A DNA stretch of 64,000 bases from Candidatus Lutacidiplasma silvani (GCA_022750295.1 JAKIVZ010000011.1:18696-82695), one strand, 5' to 3'. Shown: positions 1 to 10,858, counted from the stretch's first letter. Translations and numbers: made by a program. The notes: a model not told the origin generated them from the letters alone.

Positions 1-485
1 GTCAGTGCGATCGGCGTCAATGCCAGCAATGGGAGTGCCGGCGGCGCGAAGAACCAGAACATCCCGCAGGGCGGACTCCCATCGAGTCTCCCTTCCTGCG
101 AGGGCCCGACCCAACCCATTCCCCGTGCCGACCGGGGGGCGCGACGCTATCCGCCGAGGCGGAGTCGGTCGGGCAAGGGTGGACCCGAACGATGACGTCG
201 TCCCTACGGAAGCGGCCGTCTCCGGCCTCGAAGAAGCGACACCACAAGCTCCGGCAGCGCCGGATCGCGGCTCGGCGGCGCCAGGTGCCGATGGGCGGGA
301 ACCGCGGCGGCCACGTCGGCGGAACCCCGAAGAAGTCCTCGGCCTAAGGTCGCGTCTCGCGGAACCCTGCGAGGTTCCGGACTCGAACGGTGCCCGCCTC
401 CCGGGGGAGGCGGCGCCCCCCCCCCGCCGGCGCCGACTCCTCGGCGGGAGCCGAACGGGCCCGCTCGCCACGGGGGAGCGAGGCC

Positions 486-1595
486 CTAGACGAGCTGGCC
501 GGCGCGGACGACGGGAGACCCGTCGATCGCGATCTCGGAGCCCGCGAGGGAGAACCAAGTGAAGAAATTCGACCGGTTGGTGCCGAGGAGATGCCGGTTC
601 CCTCCGATCTGGAGAGAAACGCTCCCGCCCTCGATGGTTTCGAGATTGGGGACGTCCTCGACGGCCGGGTTGAGCCCAAGCTTGAGAGCGCTGGTCCGGT
701 CCTTGCCCGCCGCCGCCGTCTGAAACTGACGGACAAACTCCTCCTCCCCCTCCTCGAACGAGTAGCTCGTAAGCTTCCCGCCCGCGAACTCGAGCGATCC
801 CCCGGAATGGACGCTCCACCAGATGTTGGTCCGACGGTTCGCCTGAAAGGTCCCTTCCGCGGTCTTGGAGTCGAGGGCCACGTCGAGGGTGCCGCCGGGA
901 GCCTGCTGGAGCATCCCCGAGGCGGGATCTCCCGTGCGATACGGGCGGGGCCTCCCGTCGGAGACCCGGGGGGCGACCCCGGCAAGGGCGACCTCAAGGT
1001 CGGTCCCGTTGGCGTGGGTGATCCGCACCTTCTTCCCGCGGGAGAGTGATTTGGCGAGTCGAGCGCCGCGTCGGGCCGTCTCCTGGGGGTCGACGAGACT
1101 GGCCCGCAGCACGCGTTCCTCCCACTCCGCGCGATCCCGGCCCCACTTCTTGGCCCGTCCGTCCGTCACGAACCCGACGGTCATCCGCACTCCGCGAAGC
1201 CCCGCCTTCCGGGCGACCCCGTACCAGGGCCAATTCCACGCGAGCGCCTCCTCGAACGTCTTCTCCGGGAGCCTCTCGATGCGGTCGGTGTCGCCCGGGC
1301 CCCAGAAGTTCACGTACACGTCGGCGGCCTTCAATGCCGCCCACTCCGGGGCGCTCGACTTTCCGAGGAGCCGACTCTGCTTCCGGTCGATCGTGCGCCA
1401 CCATGCGTCCTCGTCCTCGTGGACGAGGAGGACGTGGCCGCCCACACGGCGGACCTCATCGACCATCGCCCGGGCGATCGGCATCGTGTGGTCCCACGAC
1501 TCGATGATCGCATTCTCCCCCGGTCGGACCCGGAGGTACTGGGTCACGATGGTGCGGGCCGCGTCGCGTTGGAGCTTCGAAGGGATCTCGGACAT
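486..1595 (-). CDS. M29-family (aminopeptidase-like) protein, paralog 1
   Basis: 369-aa ORF; N-term LQRDAARTIVTQYLRVRPGENAIIESWDHTM...; similar to the ORFs at 9758 and 11078. Confidence 0.7.
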   Translation of the reverse strand: MSEIPSKLQRDAARTIVTQYLRVRPGENAIIESWDHTMPIARAMVDEVRRVGGHVLLVHEDEDAWWRTIDRKQSRLLGKSSAPEWAALKAADVYVNFWGPGDTDRIERLPEKTFEEALAWNWPWYGVARKAGLRGVRMTVGFVTDGRAKKWGRDRAEWEERVLRASLVDPQETARRGARLAKSLSRGKKVRITHANGTDLEVALAGVAPRVSDGRPRPYRTGDPASGMLQQAPGGTLDVALDSKTAEGTFQANRRTNIWWSVHSGGSLEFAGGKLTSYSFEEGEEEFVRQFQTAAAGKDRTSALKLGLNPAVEDVPNLETIEGGSVSLQIGGNRHLLGTNRSNFFTWFSLAGSEIAIDGSPVVRAGQLV

Positions 1596-1704
1596 GGCCC
1601 GGCGCCGAACTCGACCGGTCTACTTGTAACCCGCGAAGAGGAGGTGAAACCGTGGCCCGGGGGGGCCGATCCCCCCTCCCTCGGAGCGGGGAGTCGGGGG
1701 ACGA

Positions 1705-2028
1705 CTACGGAGGTCCCTTGCGAGGCGAGCTCTTCGGCTTCGGGGGAGGCGCCCCGGCCGAAGCGGAGCGGACGACGCGAATGTTCACGTCCATCTTGTA
1801 CCGTCGCACGACCAGCGTCGAACCCCGCGCACGGAGGGCGGCGAGGAACGCATCGGGGTTCATCCCGGGGCCGTCCCGCCACTTCGCGACCAGCAATTCG
1901 TCGCCCTGCTGGACCGGGATCGCGGAGCCGTCGGCGACGCACGCGCGGAACGCCTCGTCGGAAAGGGGCGAAAACGGGGTCTTCAGCATCTCGCGTCGCT
2001 TCGGATAGCTCGGTCGGATCTTCTTCAC
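1705..2028 (-). CDS. hypothetical protein (GTG start, ~107 aa)
   Basis: C-terminal part of a longer ORF; KKIRPSYPKRREMLKTPFSPLSDEAFRACVADGSAIPVQQGDELLVAKW... looks protein-like; start inferred. Confidence 0.5.
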   Translation of the reverse strand: MKKIRPSYPKRREMLKTPFSPLSDEAFRACVADGSAIPVQQGDELLVAKWRDGPGMNPDAFLAALRARGSTLVVRRYKMDVNIRVVRSASAGAPPPKPKSSPRKGPP

Positions 2029-3377
2029 GTGCGTACTCCGATGCGACGACCGCCGCTCGGGCGGCCGGGGCCGGCCCCCGAGGGAGAAGCCGCCGCAGAT
2101 AAGGGACGGCCCACCCCCCGGCGTCGGGGTTCCCAGACGACGGAGCCGGCGGACGAATCCCGGAGGAACGGTTGGGACGCCGGGGAGCGGCCGGGCGCGC
2201 CGGCCCGCCCGACCTCCCCCCCGCCGTCGACTTGGGACGTACCGCAGCCGGTTGCCGCGGCGGAAATCGCGCTCGCGTTCGCCCGCAGGCAGAACGACCG
2301 AACGGTCCAGTTGTAACTGAACGAGGTGCCTCCGACCGCACCGGCCTCCGAACCGAGGTTGACCTGGGCCAGGTAGATGGACGACATCGCGTGGGTCGGT
2401 CCGGTCCAGCACGCGACCGACGTCGCGCGCTGCTCGACGTCCGCGAAGATCTTGCTGAGGTTCACCCCGACGGTGCCCGACGCGTCGCCGACCGACGATT
2501 GGCCGCCGAACGAGGAATCGAAGCTCACGTTCGCGTTGGTGCCGTTGTCCACTCCGTGGCACCAGTACCCGACGCCGATGGGCTCCGCCACGGCGACCGA
2601 ATTCACGAGCGACGCGGCCGACCAGGGGCTGAACTCCGACGGGTACGTGATGCGATGGGCGAACCAGACCATCACCTCCGCGAACGGGCCTTCTTCGTAC
2701 TCGCTTGGTACCCCGTCGGTAAGGAACATGTCGAGCGAGAAGTCGTATGCGGTGGTGTCTGAGGCAGACGGGGCCCGGAACGAATCGTTCACGGTCGCCC
2801 ACACGCTCTCGTTCACCACCGCGGAGACCCGTTGCGGCAACGCCCAGCTCGCAACTTGGCCGGTGTACGTAGGAACGCCCCCATCCGTGTAGGCCCAGCT
2901 GTTCACACCGTAGGCGACCGTCGGATACGAGAACCACCCTCCGGGGGCCCCAACGTGGGTCCAATTGGCGTACGCGAGCATCGATCCGGCCGACGAATTG
3001 TAACACCTCCCGACGGCGCCAGGGTTCCCCGCCGGGACCGAATCGGTGTTCGCCTGCAGGACCCCGTCGGCCAAGCGAACGACGGGTCGGCCGACACCCG
3101 GGGTTCCGGCGATGCACCCCGACCCGGTCCCGGGCGAGAGGAGGAACTGAATCCCTCTTTCGGAGGACCCGGACGGCCCGCCCTTCGCCGAGGCGGAATT
3201 CCGGCTGAGAATCGCGAAGGCCGCAATCCCCACGACCACGGCCACCAATCCCACGACGACCCATCCCCAACGCCGGGGGCCTCGCGGGGCATCGACGCCC
3301 GTACGGTTCGTCACCCATCCTCGCGGGGCCGTCGGGCGCGACACTTCCGAGCCCCGGCGCTCCGTTAACGATGGCAT
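2025..3377 (-). CDS. membrane-anchored/secreted protein, candidate GH12-like glycoside hydrolase
   Basis: N-terminal TM segment (WGWVVVGLVAVVVGIAAFAIL); FAEVMVWFAHRITYPSEF and YLAQVNLGSEAG resemble GH12 nucleophile (E-V/L-M-I/V-W) and acid/base (GxE) segments. Confidence 0.5.
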   Translation of the reverse strand: MPSLTERRGSEVSRPTAPRGWVTNRTGVDAPRGPRRWGWVVVGLVAVVVGIAAFAILSRNSASAKGGPSGSSERGIQFLLSPGTGSGCIAGTPGVGRPVVRLADGVLQANTDSVPAGNPGAVGRCYNSSAGSMLAYANWTHVGAPGGWFSYPTVAYGVNSWAYTDGGVPTYTGQVASWALPQRVSAVVNESVWATVNDSFRAPSASDTTAYDFSLDMFLTDGVPSEYEEGPFAEVMVWFAHRITYPSEFSPWSAASLVNSVAVAEPIGVGYWCHGVDNGTNANVSFDSSFGGQSSVGDASGTVGVNLSKIFADVEQRATSVACWTGPTHAMSSIYLAQVNLGSEAGAVGGTSFSYNWTVRSFCLRANASAISAAATGCGTSQVDGGGEVGRAGAPGRSPASQPFLRDSSAGSVVWEPRRRGVGRPLSAAASPSGAGPGRPSGGRRIGVRT

Positions 3378-3411
3378 CTTCCTGCGTCCGAGGCACCTCG
3401 CGGGACGACGG

Positions 3412-5760
3412 ATGCGAGCCCGGTCCGAGGACCGCAGGCCCCTCGAACCCGTACGGGCGGCCCTCGGTAACCGAACTGGGAGCGCCGGGACTCGGACTAA
3501 AGTAACGCTCCCGCCGTCGGAATTCGTGGCCGGCCCGCCGGAGCCCTCCGAGCCGACGGCCCACCCGCCGGCGGCCCCCTCTTCCCGACTCTACCTGCTC
3601 GCCTCGCCGCGAGTGCTTCTGGGGATCATGATCGCGGCGTTCACGGCCGTCTCGTTCTACGCCGGCGTCGTCTCGTTCTTCGACCTCCAGACCCGGAACG
3701 CGATCGACCTCACGATTTTCATGCAGGCCCTCACGTCGACCGTGCACGGCCATCCGTACCCGTTGTACGAGTCGTACGACTGCATGACCAAATCCCGATG
3801 CTCGTTCCTCTTGGTCCACCCGTCGCCGGTGCTCTACCTCGCCGTCCCGCTGTACGCGGCCGCCCCGAGCCCGTTCACCCTCTTCGCGATCCAATCGGTC
3901 GGGGTCGGGCTCGCGGCCGTCCCGCTCTACCTCCTGACGCGCCACGTGACCGGTTCGCCGGGCAAGGGCCTGGTCGCCGCGGCCCTGTTCCTCGTCTGGG
4001 CTCCGACGTTGAGCGGGGAGGCGTTCTCGTTCCACCTCGAGGCGTTCCTGCCCCTCGCCCTGTTCACCGTCGCGATGCTCTGGGCGATGGGACGGTACCG
4101 GCTCGGCCTCGCCGCCGCGGTCGTCGCATTCCTCGTCCTCGAGATCGCGCCGGTGTTCGTGTTCTTCATCGGCGCCATCGTCCTCACGTATTCGCTCGAG
4201 CGGATCTTCGTCGCAACCGAAACCGGGTGGCGCCGCCGCCGGGCCCGCGAACCCGGGCCCGGTCCGCTCGGCGCGTTCCTCGCGGCGTTCCGGTCGGAAC
4301 TGACGCGTCGGGACGTTCGGTACACGCTCGTCCTGATGGCGGCGTCGGCGGTGGCCTTCGTCTTCCTCTTCCTCTTTCTCAACGTCTGGGGCGCGGGGAT
4401 CCTCGGGGTTCCCGCCCCTCCGTTAGCCCCCGGGCTCGCCGGCGTGTTCTACGACAACAGCAGCCCCGGGGCGCAATCGCTCGGGACGATCCTCGGCGGA
4501 TCCCAGATCCTTCACACCACCGAATTCTGGCTCATCCTCTACGGCCTCGTCGCGTTCATCCCCCTCCTCGCGCCCCGGACCTGGCTCGTCGCCCTCCCGT
4601 GGATCGGCTGGACGGTGCTGACCGACACGAGCCGCTACGTCCATCTCGGCAGCCAGTACACGATGGTGGCCGCCGTGCCGCTGTTCATCGGGGTCGCGTA
4701 CGGGATGCGGCGAGTGCCGATCCCCGCCCCGACGCCGGCGACGGTTCCGGGACCGAACGAGGAAGGTCCCGCGACCCCGAATCCCCCGGCGCGATGGCGA
4801 CGTCCGCGGGCGTACCGGGCGGCCTGGATCTCGGCCCTCGTCGCCGTGGTCGCGCTCAACGCCGTGCTGATGCCCGTCGACCCGTTGCTGCAGGACGCGG
4901 GGGTCAACCTCACCGAGCCGTTCCAAAGCGGGTACCAGAACCACACCCTCGAACTGCTGCCGGGGTTCACCTGGGCGGATCAGCTCGCCGCCCAGGTCCC
5001 GCACGCGGCGACGGTGACCGCTCCGCCGCAGGTGTTCTCGCTGGTGGCGAACGATCCCCATGCGATCGTGCTCCTCACCGACAAGGCGGAAAGCGAGTGG
5101 TCGTCGCTCCCGTTCAACGTCACCGGCGGACCCGACGACGTCCTCCTGTACCCCGGTTACGTCCACAACCTCAGCCGGAACTTCACCTCCAACCTCTCCG
5201 AACCGTCGCTCTACGGGCTCGACGGCTGGGTCGGCTCGACGACGGTCGGTCCGCTCTTCCTCTACGCCCGAGGTCACACGGGACCCGCCACGCTCTATGG
5301 ACCGGCTCCAACGCCGTCGCCGGTCACGTGGTCCCCCGAGGGCGGCGGCCTCGTCCCCGGACCGGTCGGGACCGCAGAGACGAATGCGTCCGCGCCCTAC
5401 GGGTCCACCATCTCGACCTCCCCCGACCCGAACCGTACGGCACTCTGGTGGAGCTCGCCGGGAACGTTCCTGGTCGCGGGCACGTACACGATCCAGCTGG
5501 TGGTAGCGGCCGACGGGCCCGGTGTCACCCCGTCCGACCACCGGCCGTTGCTGACGGTCCTCACGCAGGGACTGGCCGTCTCTTCGGCGAACTGGACGTT
5601 CGGGCCTTCGAACTTTACGGCCGGGGGGTGGACCACGTTGACGTTCCATCTGTCGCTCGCGTACCCCGTCCCCTCCCTCGCCCTCGAAGGGGTGGTGCAC
5701 GCCGACGGGATCGGGATGGCCATCGCAGCGGTCACGGTCCGGACGGCCGGCGCCGTCTGA
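3412..5760 (+). CDS. DUF2079-like multi-pass membrane protein
   Basis: 782-aa ORF, multiple TM segments, FDLQTRNAIDLTIFMQALTSTVHGHPYPLYES and HPSPVLYLAVPLY motifs. Confidence 0.7.
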   Translation: MRARSEDRRPLEPVRAALGNRTGSAGTRTKVTLPPSEFVAGPPEPSEPTAHPPAAPSSRLYLLASPRVLLGIMIAAFTAVSFYAGVVSFFDLQTRNAIDLTIFMQALTSTVHGHPYPLYESYDCMTKSRCSFLLVHPSPVLYLAVPLYAAAPSPFTLFAIQSVGVGLAAVPLYLLTRHVTGSPGKGLVAAALFLVWAPTLSGEAFSFHLEAFLPLALFTVAMLWAMGRYRLGLAAAVVAFLVLEIAPVFVFFIGAIVLTYSLERIFVATETGWRRRRAREPGPGPLGAFLAAFRSELTRRDVRYTLVLMAASAVAFVFLFLFLNVWGAGILGVPAPPLAPGLAGVFYDNSSPGAQSLGTILGGSQILHTTEFWLILYGLVAFIPLLAPRTWLVALPWIGWTVLTDTSRYVHLGSQYTMVAAVPLFIGVAYGMRRVPIPAPTPATVPGPNEEGPATPNPPARWRRPRAYRAAWISALVAVVALNAVLMPVDPLLQDAGVNLTEPFQSGYQNHTLELLPGFTWADQLAAQVPHAATVTAPPQVFSLVANDPHAIVLLTDKAESEWSSLPFNVTGGPDDVLLYPGYVHNLSRNFTSNLSEPSLYGLDGWVGSTTVGPLFLYARGHTGPATLYGPAPTPSPVTWSPEGGGLVPGPVGTAETNASAPYGSTISTSPDPNRTALWWSSPGTFLVAGTYTIQLVVAADGPGVTPSDHRPLLTVLTQGLAVSSANWTFGPSNFTAGGWTTLTFHLSLAYPVPSLALEGVVHADGIGMAIAAVTVRTAGAV

Positions 5761-5830
5761 ATGGGTGCCGGCCGAGCCGGGTCCGGTCGAACCGAGGGGA
5801 TGATAATCCCCTGTCCCGCTCGAACCGGGT

Positions 5831-6778
5831 GTGTCGGACGAGGCGCTCGTCGTCGCGGGCGTCGGCAAGCGGTACGGCGACCGGGACGTCCTGCGGGACG
5901 TGAGTTTCTCGATCCGGAGCGGGGAAGCCGTCGGCTATCTCGGGCCGAACGGGGCGGGGAAATCGACGACCCTGAAGATCGTCGCCGGCGTGACCCGACC
6001 GACCGGGGGGTCGGTCCGGGTCCGGGGCCTGGACCCGGACCGAGAGTCGACCCGCGCACTCCGACGCCTGGGCGCCCTGCTCGAGACCCCCGGGGTCCCG
6101 CCGTATCTCACCGGCGCGGACCTTCTCGAGTACGTGGCCCGCGTGAAGGGAGTTCCCGCGACGGAGCGCCACCGGGCCGCCCGTCGGAGCGCCGAGGCGA
6201 TGGCCGTCGTCGAGCACCTCGACCGCCCGTTCGGGTCCCTGTCGACCGGTCTCACGCGAAGGATGCTCCTCGCTGCGACGCTCGTCGGAGACCCCGACAC
6301 GCTTCTCCTCGATGAACCGACGCTCGGCCTCGACCCGGCCGCCCGACAGGACTTGCGGGACGTCCTGCGGGGTCTCCACCGTCAGGGGCTGACTCTCCTC
6401 GTTTCCACGCATCTCCTCGACGACGTCAGCGAAGTGTGCGACCGGGTGCTCTTTCTTCGAGACGGGTCGCTGGTCGGGGACGAGCCCGTCCACCCCGGGG
6501 CCGACGACGGGTCGGGGACCCGGGGTCGGCGCGTGCGGATGCAATTCGGGGCGCCCGTGACCGCGGCAGAGCTCGCCGGGGCGCTCGGTCCGGCGTTTCA
6601 GGTGACGCTCGACGGCCCCCGGGCGGCGGACGTACGCTTCGCGGGCGGGGACGACGAGCAACGCGCGCTCCTCGCGGCCGTGGTCCGCGCGGGTCTGCCG
6701 ATGATCACTGCCTCGACGCCCGGGTCCGACCTCGCCCGCCGGTACCTGGAGCGGGTCGGGCGAGAGGACGCGACATGA
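5831..6778 (+). CDS. ABC transporter ATP-binding protein
   Basis: GTG start; Walker A GPNGAGKSTT, Walker B LLLDEPTLGLDP. Confidence 0.9.
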   Translation: MSDEALVVAGVGKRYGDRDVLRDVSFSIRSGEAVGYLGPNGAGKSTTLKIVAGVTRPTGGSVRVRGLDPDRESTRALRRLGALLETPGVPPYLTGADLLEYVARVKGVPATERHRAARRSAEAMAVVEHLDRPFGSLSTGLTRRMLLAATLVGDPDTLLLDEPTLGLDPAARQDLRDVLRGLHRQGLTLLVSTHLLDDVSEVCDRVLFLRDGSLVGDEPVHPGADDGSGTRGRRVRMQFGAPVTAAELAGALGPAFQVTLDGPRAADVRFAGGDDEQRALLAAVVRAGLPMITASTPGSDLARRYLERVGREDAT

Positions 6779-7458
6779 GCGGCGAGCTGGCCGCGCTCGG
6801 TCGCAACGCCCGCTGGGAGCTGACCCGGCTGCGCCGGTCGCGGCGGGTCTGGCTCCTCCTGATCCCGGTCGTCGCGGGCCCGGCGGGCAGCGCGATCGCG
6901 GACCTCTACCTCCGCGTGCCATCCGCCGGAACCGCCGAAATTCTCGGACTCCTGATCACGGCGGGACTGGCCGCGCTGGTGATCCTCGACCTGACGGCGC
7001 TCGCGGTGGGCGAGGACCTCGCCCTGCGGACCCACTACCTAACGTTCGCACTTCCCCAGTCGCGCAGCGCCGCCCTGGTCGGCCGGCTTCTGGTCGTGGT
7101 CGGCGGGTCGCTCGTCGCCTTCGGTTTCGGAGCGGTCGCCGTCATCGCCCTCGCGCAGCTTCTCGTCGGCCCCGGCACGGATTCCGTCGCGCCGCTCTTT
7201 GTGCCGGCCCATCTCGCCATGGGCTTGCTCGGCCTTCTCCTGTTTCTCGGGGGCATCACAGCCGCGGCGGCGGTCGTCACCCGGAGCGCGGCTCAGGCCC
7301 TCGTCGCCGGGGTCCTGGCCGGAGTGGCCGCCGTGGGGGCCGGAAGCTGGTTCCTGCTGCAGCGACAGTTGACCGCGACGTTCCCCGAAATTCTGGGAGT
7401 CGTCGGTGGGGCTGGATTCGTCTGGTGCCTCATCGAGTACGCTCGGATCGAAGCCTGA
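6775..7458 (+). CDS. ABC transporter permease
   Basis: Overlaps the ATPase stop; about 6 hydrophobic segments. Confidence 0.75.
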   Translation: MSGELAALGRNARWELTRLRRSRRVWLLLIPVVAGPAGSAIADLYLRVPSAGTAEILGLLITAGLAALVILDLTALAVGEDLALRTHYLTFALPQSRSAALVGRLLVVVGGSLVAFGFGAVAVIALAQLLVGPGTDSVAPLFVPAHLAMGLLGLLLFLGGITAAAAVVTRSAAQALVAGVLAGVAAVGAGSWFLLQRQLTATFPEILGVVGGAGFVWCLIEYARIEA

Positions 7459-8109
7459 CGGCCGGCGCGGCGTCGCCCGGGCCACCCCCGGCGATTCTCC
7501 CGGTGGCCTCACGCATGGACGGTGCCCCGAGCGGATCCCCCCCGCGGGGCCGCGCGCGGGCGCGCCGCGCGATTTGGACAAACGATCCTCACCTCGCATG
7601 GGGCCCCCGCGACGGTGTGCCGTGACCGCCAAGACATCCCTTCCGGAGCCGTCGAGCCTGACGTCCCACCCCCGGCCCCCCGACCCGGAGAATGGTCTTT
7701 CGCCATGGCGGTCGTCGGGACCCTCGTACTCTCGCCACTGGTAGGGGGAACTCTGACCGGCCCCTCGGGCCCCCCGACAAGTCCGGGGGGCCGCCGGCCG
7801 CACTCGTCCGGTTTCCTTCCGGTTCTCGCGGCGGGGGCCGGCCGTCGCGGGCCGGTCGGCACTCTGAACAGCCGGGTCCACGAGGGGCCGACGCCGAACG
7901 AAGAGCCGTCGATCGCCGTCGTGGGGCTCGTTGCGCGCTTCGTGAACCCGGGACCCCCTCCGTCCCCGGCCCCGAGGGCGTGCCCGGGACCCGCGGGGTC
8001 CGATCCGGTCGGCGCCGTGGCGAATTCCGGCCCGAGCGCCGAAGGCGTCGCGTCGGAACGCTTCCGTCCACTCGATCGGCCCCGCGACAGCGGGGGAGCA
8101 GGAGCGACC

Positions 8110-8391
8110 TCAGGGCCCGGGCGCGGTGGGCGCGGATGGGCGCGGCGCGGCGCCCTGCCTCTCTCGCTTCGGGAAGTAGATGTAGATCAGGTAGGCGAGG
8201 ATCGCCAGGTAGAGAATCACCCCGCCGATGATCGCAAGGGTGACGTTCTCCCACACACGAGAGGTGCCGGCGTCCTGGAGGTACCCCAGCAGGCCGGACA
8301 CCGCCACGGTGAACGCAAGCCCGAGCGTGATCTGGAGGCCCGTCGGCCGTCGGCGATAGAGCACGGCGGCAATCAGCCCGGGCGCGAACAT
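8110..8391 (-). CDS. small membrane protein, unknown function
   Basis: 93 aa, hydrophobic segments. Confidence 0.5.
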   Translation of the reverse strand: MFAPGLIAAVLYRRRPTGLQITLGLAFTVAVSGLLGYLQDAGTSRVWENVTLAIIGGVILYLAILAYLIYIYFPKRERQGAAPRPSAPTAPGP

Positions 8392-8721
8392 TCCACCTGA
8401 GGAGGTCGGTGGTCCTTATGTGAACCTAGGTGAGAGCCGTGGCGCGAGAACGGCTGGGGCCCGAAGGGGGCCCGATCCAGCGAGGCTCCCGTTCGCCGCC
8501 TCGGAGCGGAGCGCGAAGTTGCCGGGTGGTTCGGGAATGCACGCCCCGTTGGGTCAACTCGGCCCGGTGAGACGTCCCAGTCACGCGGCCCCATTCGGGG
8601 ACGTTCGAGCGAGCCCGTTCCTCGACCGGCGGGGCAGGGGCGTTCGGCCAGGGTCCCGGCCCTTCCGAGTCTGAATGGTACACGTCACGTTCCAGGGCCG
8701 CCGGGTCGGGAGGGGGAATCG

Positions 8722-9348
8722 ATGCGGAGCGTTGTGATGACCATGTTCAGGACACTCGACGGGGTCGCCAGGTTTCCGGACTCCCCCGACGACCCCCCGG
8801 ACTCGACGCCCCGGGAGGGCCTCCGATTTGGACCGCGCGCTTCGCGTCGATCGACACCCTCCTCGTGGGGGGACGAACGTACGGGAAGTGGGCGAGTTTC
8901 TGGCCGACGAGGCCCAACGACCGTTCGTGTACCCCCCTTTGATCGCGAACTCTCCCAATTTGCCGACTGCGCCGAAAAGGTCGCCTCTTCCCGAACGCTG
9001 ACGAGGGCGAGCTGGTTGAATTCGAGGATCGTCACCGGTGACCTCGGTGCGGAGATCGCGCGCCTCAGGGCCCTCCCCGGGCCGGATATGGCGCTCGCGG
9101 GACCCCGGATCTCGCAGGCGTTCCTCGCGCACGATTTGGTCGACGAGATGCTCCTCCGGGTGTTTCCAATCCTCGTCGGGAGGGGGCGGCCGCGGTTCCC
9201 CGACGAGGGCGACCCAAATCACGACACCGACGTCGTTCCGATCGGGCCGCCGGGGCGCGACGATTTCAAGTTGGTCGACTCGCGACCCCAACGCGACGGC
9301 TCGCATTTCGTCCACTCCGTCCGGGCCGAGCCAACGAACCTCGAATAA
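8722..9348 (+). pseudogene. RibD C-terminal/dihydrofolate reductase-like gene, apparently frameshifted
   Basis: Frame 1 gives VVMTMFRTLDGVARFP... and ...SRTLTRASWLNSRIVTGDL...DLVDEMLLRVFPILVGRGRPRF; the middle segment FASIDTLLVGGRTYGKWASFWPTRPN is in frame 3. Confidence 0.65.
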
Positions 9349-9757
9349 CCCCAATTCGAGGTTCGTGCGGTCGGCGAACCCCCGGGGGCCGTCCCCAGCC
9401 AACGGATCGTTCGGGGTCCCGGGAGTCGTAGTTCCCGGCGGGTCAGCACGTGGGTGCCCCAGCGGTTTCCAGTCGGATCTGAGGCGCCGACAGCTGGGGT
9501 ATCGGCCGGCCCCTCCGCAGCCCGGCCGGCCGTGGGGGGCCGGACGGCGGGGTGGCTCCCCCTTCCCCCGGGGTCGACGTCGAAGCGGATCGCCCGGGTT
9601 GGGGGGTCGGCCGGCCGGAAGCGCCGCAATGCGCCACGAATCCGCTCCAGGCGTCCGAGAGTGCCCGTCGACGCTCGACTGGTTGCCATAGTTCTGTGGC
9701 GGGCCGAGGTGCGAGCGTCGGGGTCGACACCGACCGGTCCGGCCGAGGGTGCGGAGT

Positions 9758-10858
9758 CTAGCGGATTCGGCCCCCGGAGACGATGAGCTTCCCGTCGACC
9801 TCGACGTCCGCGCCGGCGACCATGGCGAACCCACGCATCTTCGACTTGTTGGTCCCGTCCGCGAACGCGTTGTTCCCGACGCTGATCAGCACCGCGCCCT
9901 CTTCCGTATCCTCCGCGGGGGCCGCCTCTTTCCCTTCGGGGTTGAGCCCGATCGAAAAGTAACTCAGGTCGTCCCGGCCCTTCCCCCCCTTTGCGAATGC
10001 GGCCTCGAACTCCTTCCCTCCCTCGTCGAACCGGCGCGTCGTGAGCTTCCCCGTCTCGAACGTCCACTCGGCGCCGGCAGAGCGCTTGGCGGTCGCCCCG
10101 TCGTAGACGGCCCGGTTGCTGACCAGGTTCCCGACGGCGCTCGCCTTGTCAACGGCGACCATCAACAAACCGGTCGGGTTGTTCGCGAGGACCCCGTAGC
10201 GGCGCTTCTTCGACGTTGCGTCGACGATGCCGGTGTCGGCGCGGGCGTGCACCCCCTTCAGACGGAAGGTGAGGTCCGTCCCGTTTGAGTGCCGAATGCG
10301 GATCTCCGATCCCTGTTCGATGGCTTTCCGGAGCTTCGCGCCCTTCTGGGCCATCTTGGTGGCGTCCACCGAACCGGCCCTGAGGAGCTTCTCTCGCAGC
10401 TCCGGCCCGGTCGAGCCGAACTTCTCCGCGAACCCGTCCGGCATGAGCCCGATCGACATCCGAGTCCCCCGAAGTCCCGCCTTGTGAGCGGCGTCATACC
10501 ACTCCTCGTTGAACGCGAATGCTTTGTCCCGGATCGAACCGGGAAGCGAGTTCAACCGGACCTGATCCCCAGGGCCGAAGAAGTGCACATAGGCATCCGT
10601 TTTTCCGACTGCGGCCTTCTCCGCCTTCGACAGCTTCGCGAACGTGCCGAGATTCTTCGCATCGACCGCCTCCCACCACGCCGTCTCGTCCTCGTACAGC
10701 AGCGTCGGCACGGCGCCGAGGCGACGGGCCTCCGCGACGAACGCCCGCGCGTACTCGAGAGTATGGGGCCAAGTCTCGATGATCACCGTCTCTCCCTTGC
10801 CGAGGGCGAGATTCTTTCGAAGGACCGTACGCGCCAAGGATTCGGCGGAGTCGCGCAT
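9758..10858 (-). CDS. M29-family (aminopeptidase-like) protein, paralog 2
   Basis: MRDSAESLARTVLRKNLALGKGETVIIETWPHTLEYARAFVAEARRLGAVPTLLYEDETAWW...; similar to paralogs 1 and 3. Confidence 0.7.
   Translation of the reverse strand: MRDSAESLARTVLRKNLALGKGETVIIETWPHTLEYARAFVAEARRLGAVPTLLYEDETAWWEAVDAKNLGTFAKLSKAEKAAVGKTDAYVHFFGPGDQVRLNSLPGSIRDKAFAFNEEWYDAAHKAGLRGTRMSIGLMPDGFAEKFGSTGPELREKLLRAGSVDATKMAQKGAKLRKAIEQGSEIRIRHSNGTDLTFRLKGVHARADTGIVDATSKKRRYGVLANNPTGLLMVAVDKASAVGNLVSNRAVYDGATAKRSAGAEWTFETGKLTTRRFDEGGKEFEAAFAKGGKGRDDLSYFSIGLNPEGKEAAPAEDTEEGAVLISVGNNAFADGTNKSKMRGFAMVAGADVEVDGKLIVSGGRIR

Noticed and set aside
191-347. Possible small basic protein MTSSLRKRPSPASKKRHHKLRQRRIAARRRQVPMGGNRGGHVGGTPKKSSA
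   Set aside because: Basic composition is suggestive but no family recognised; not enough support at the window edge
1705-4035. 776-aa minus-strand ORF as one protein
   Set aside because: Mostly a shadow of the 2025-3377 and 3412-5760 genes; only the C-terminal ~107 aa looks real
7768-7792. Strong GC hairpin GGCCCCCC-loop-GGGGGGCC as a terminator
   Set aside because: Archaeal termination relies mainly on U-tracts, none is present here, and such hairpins are expected by chance in GC-rich DNA
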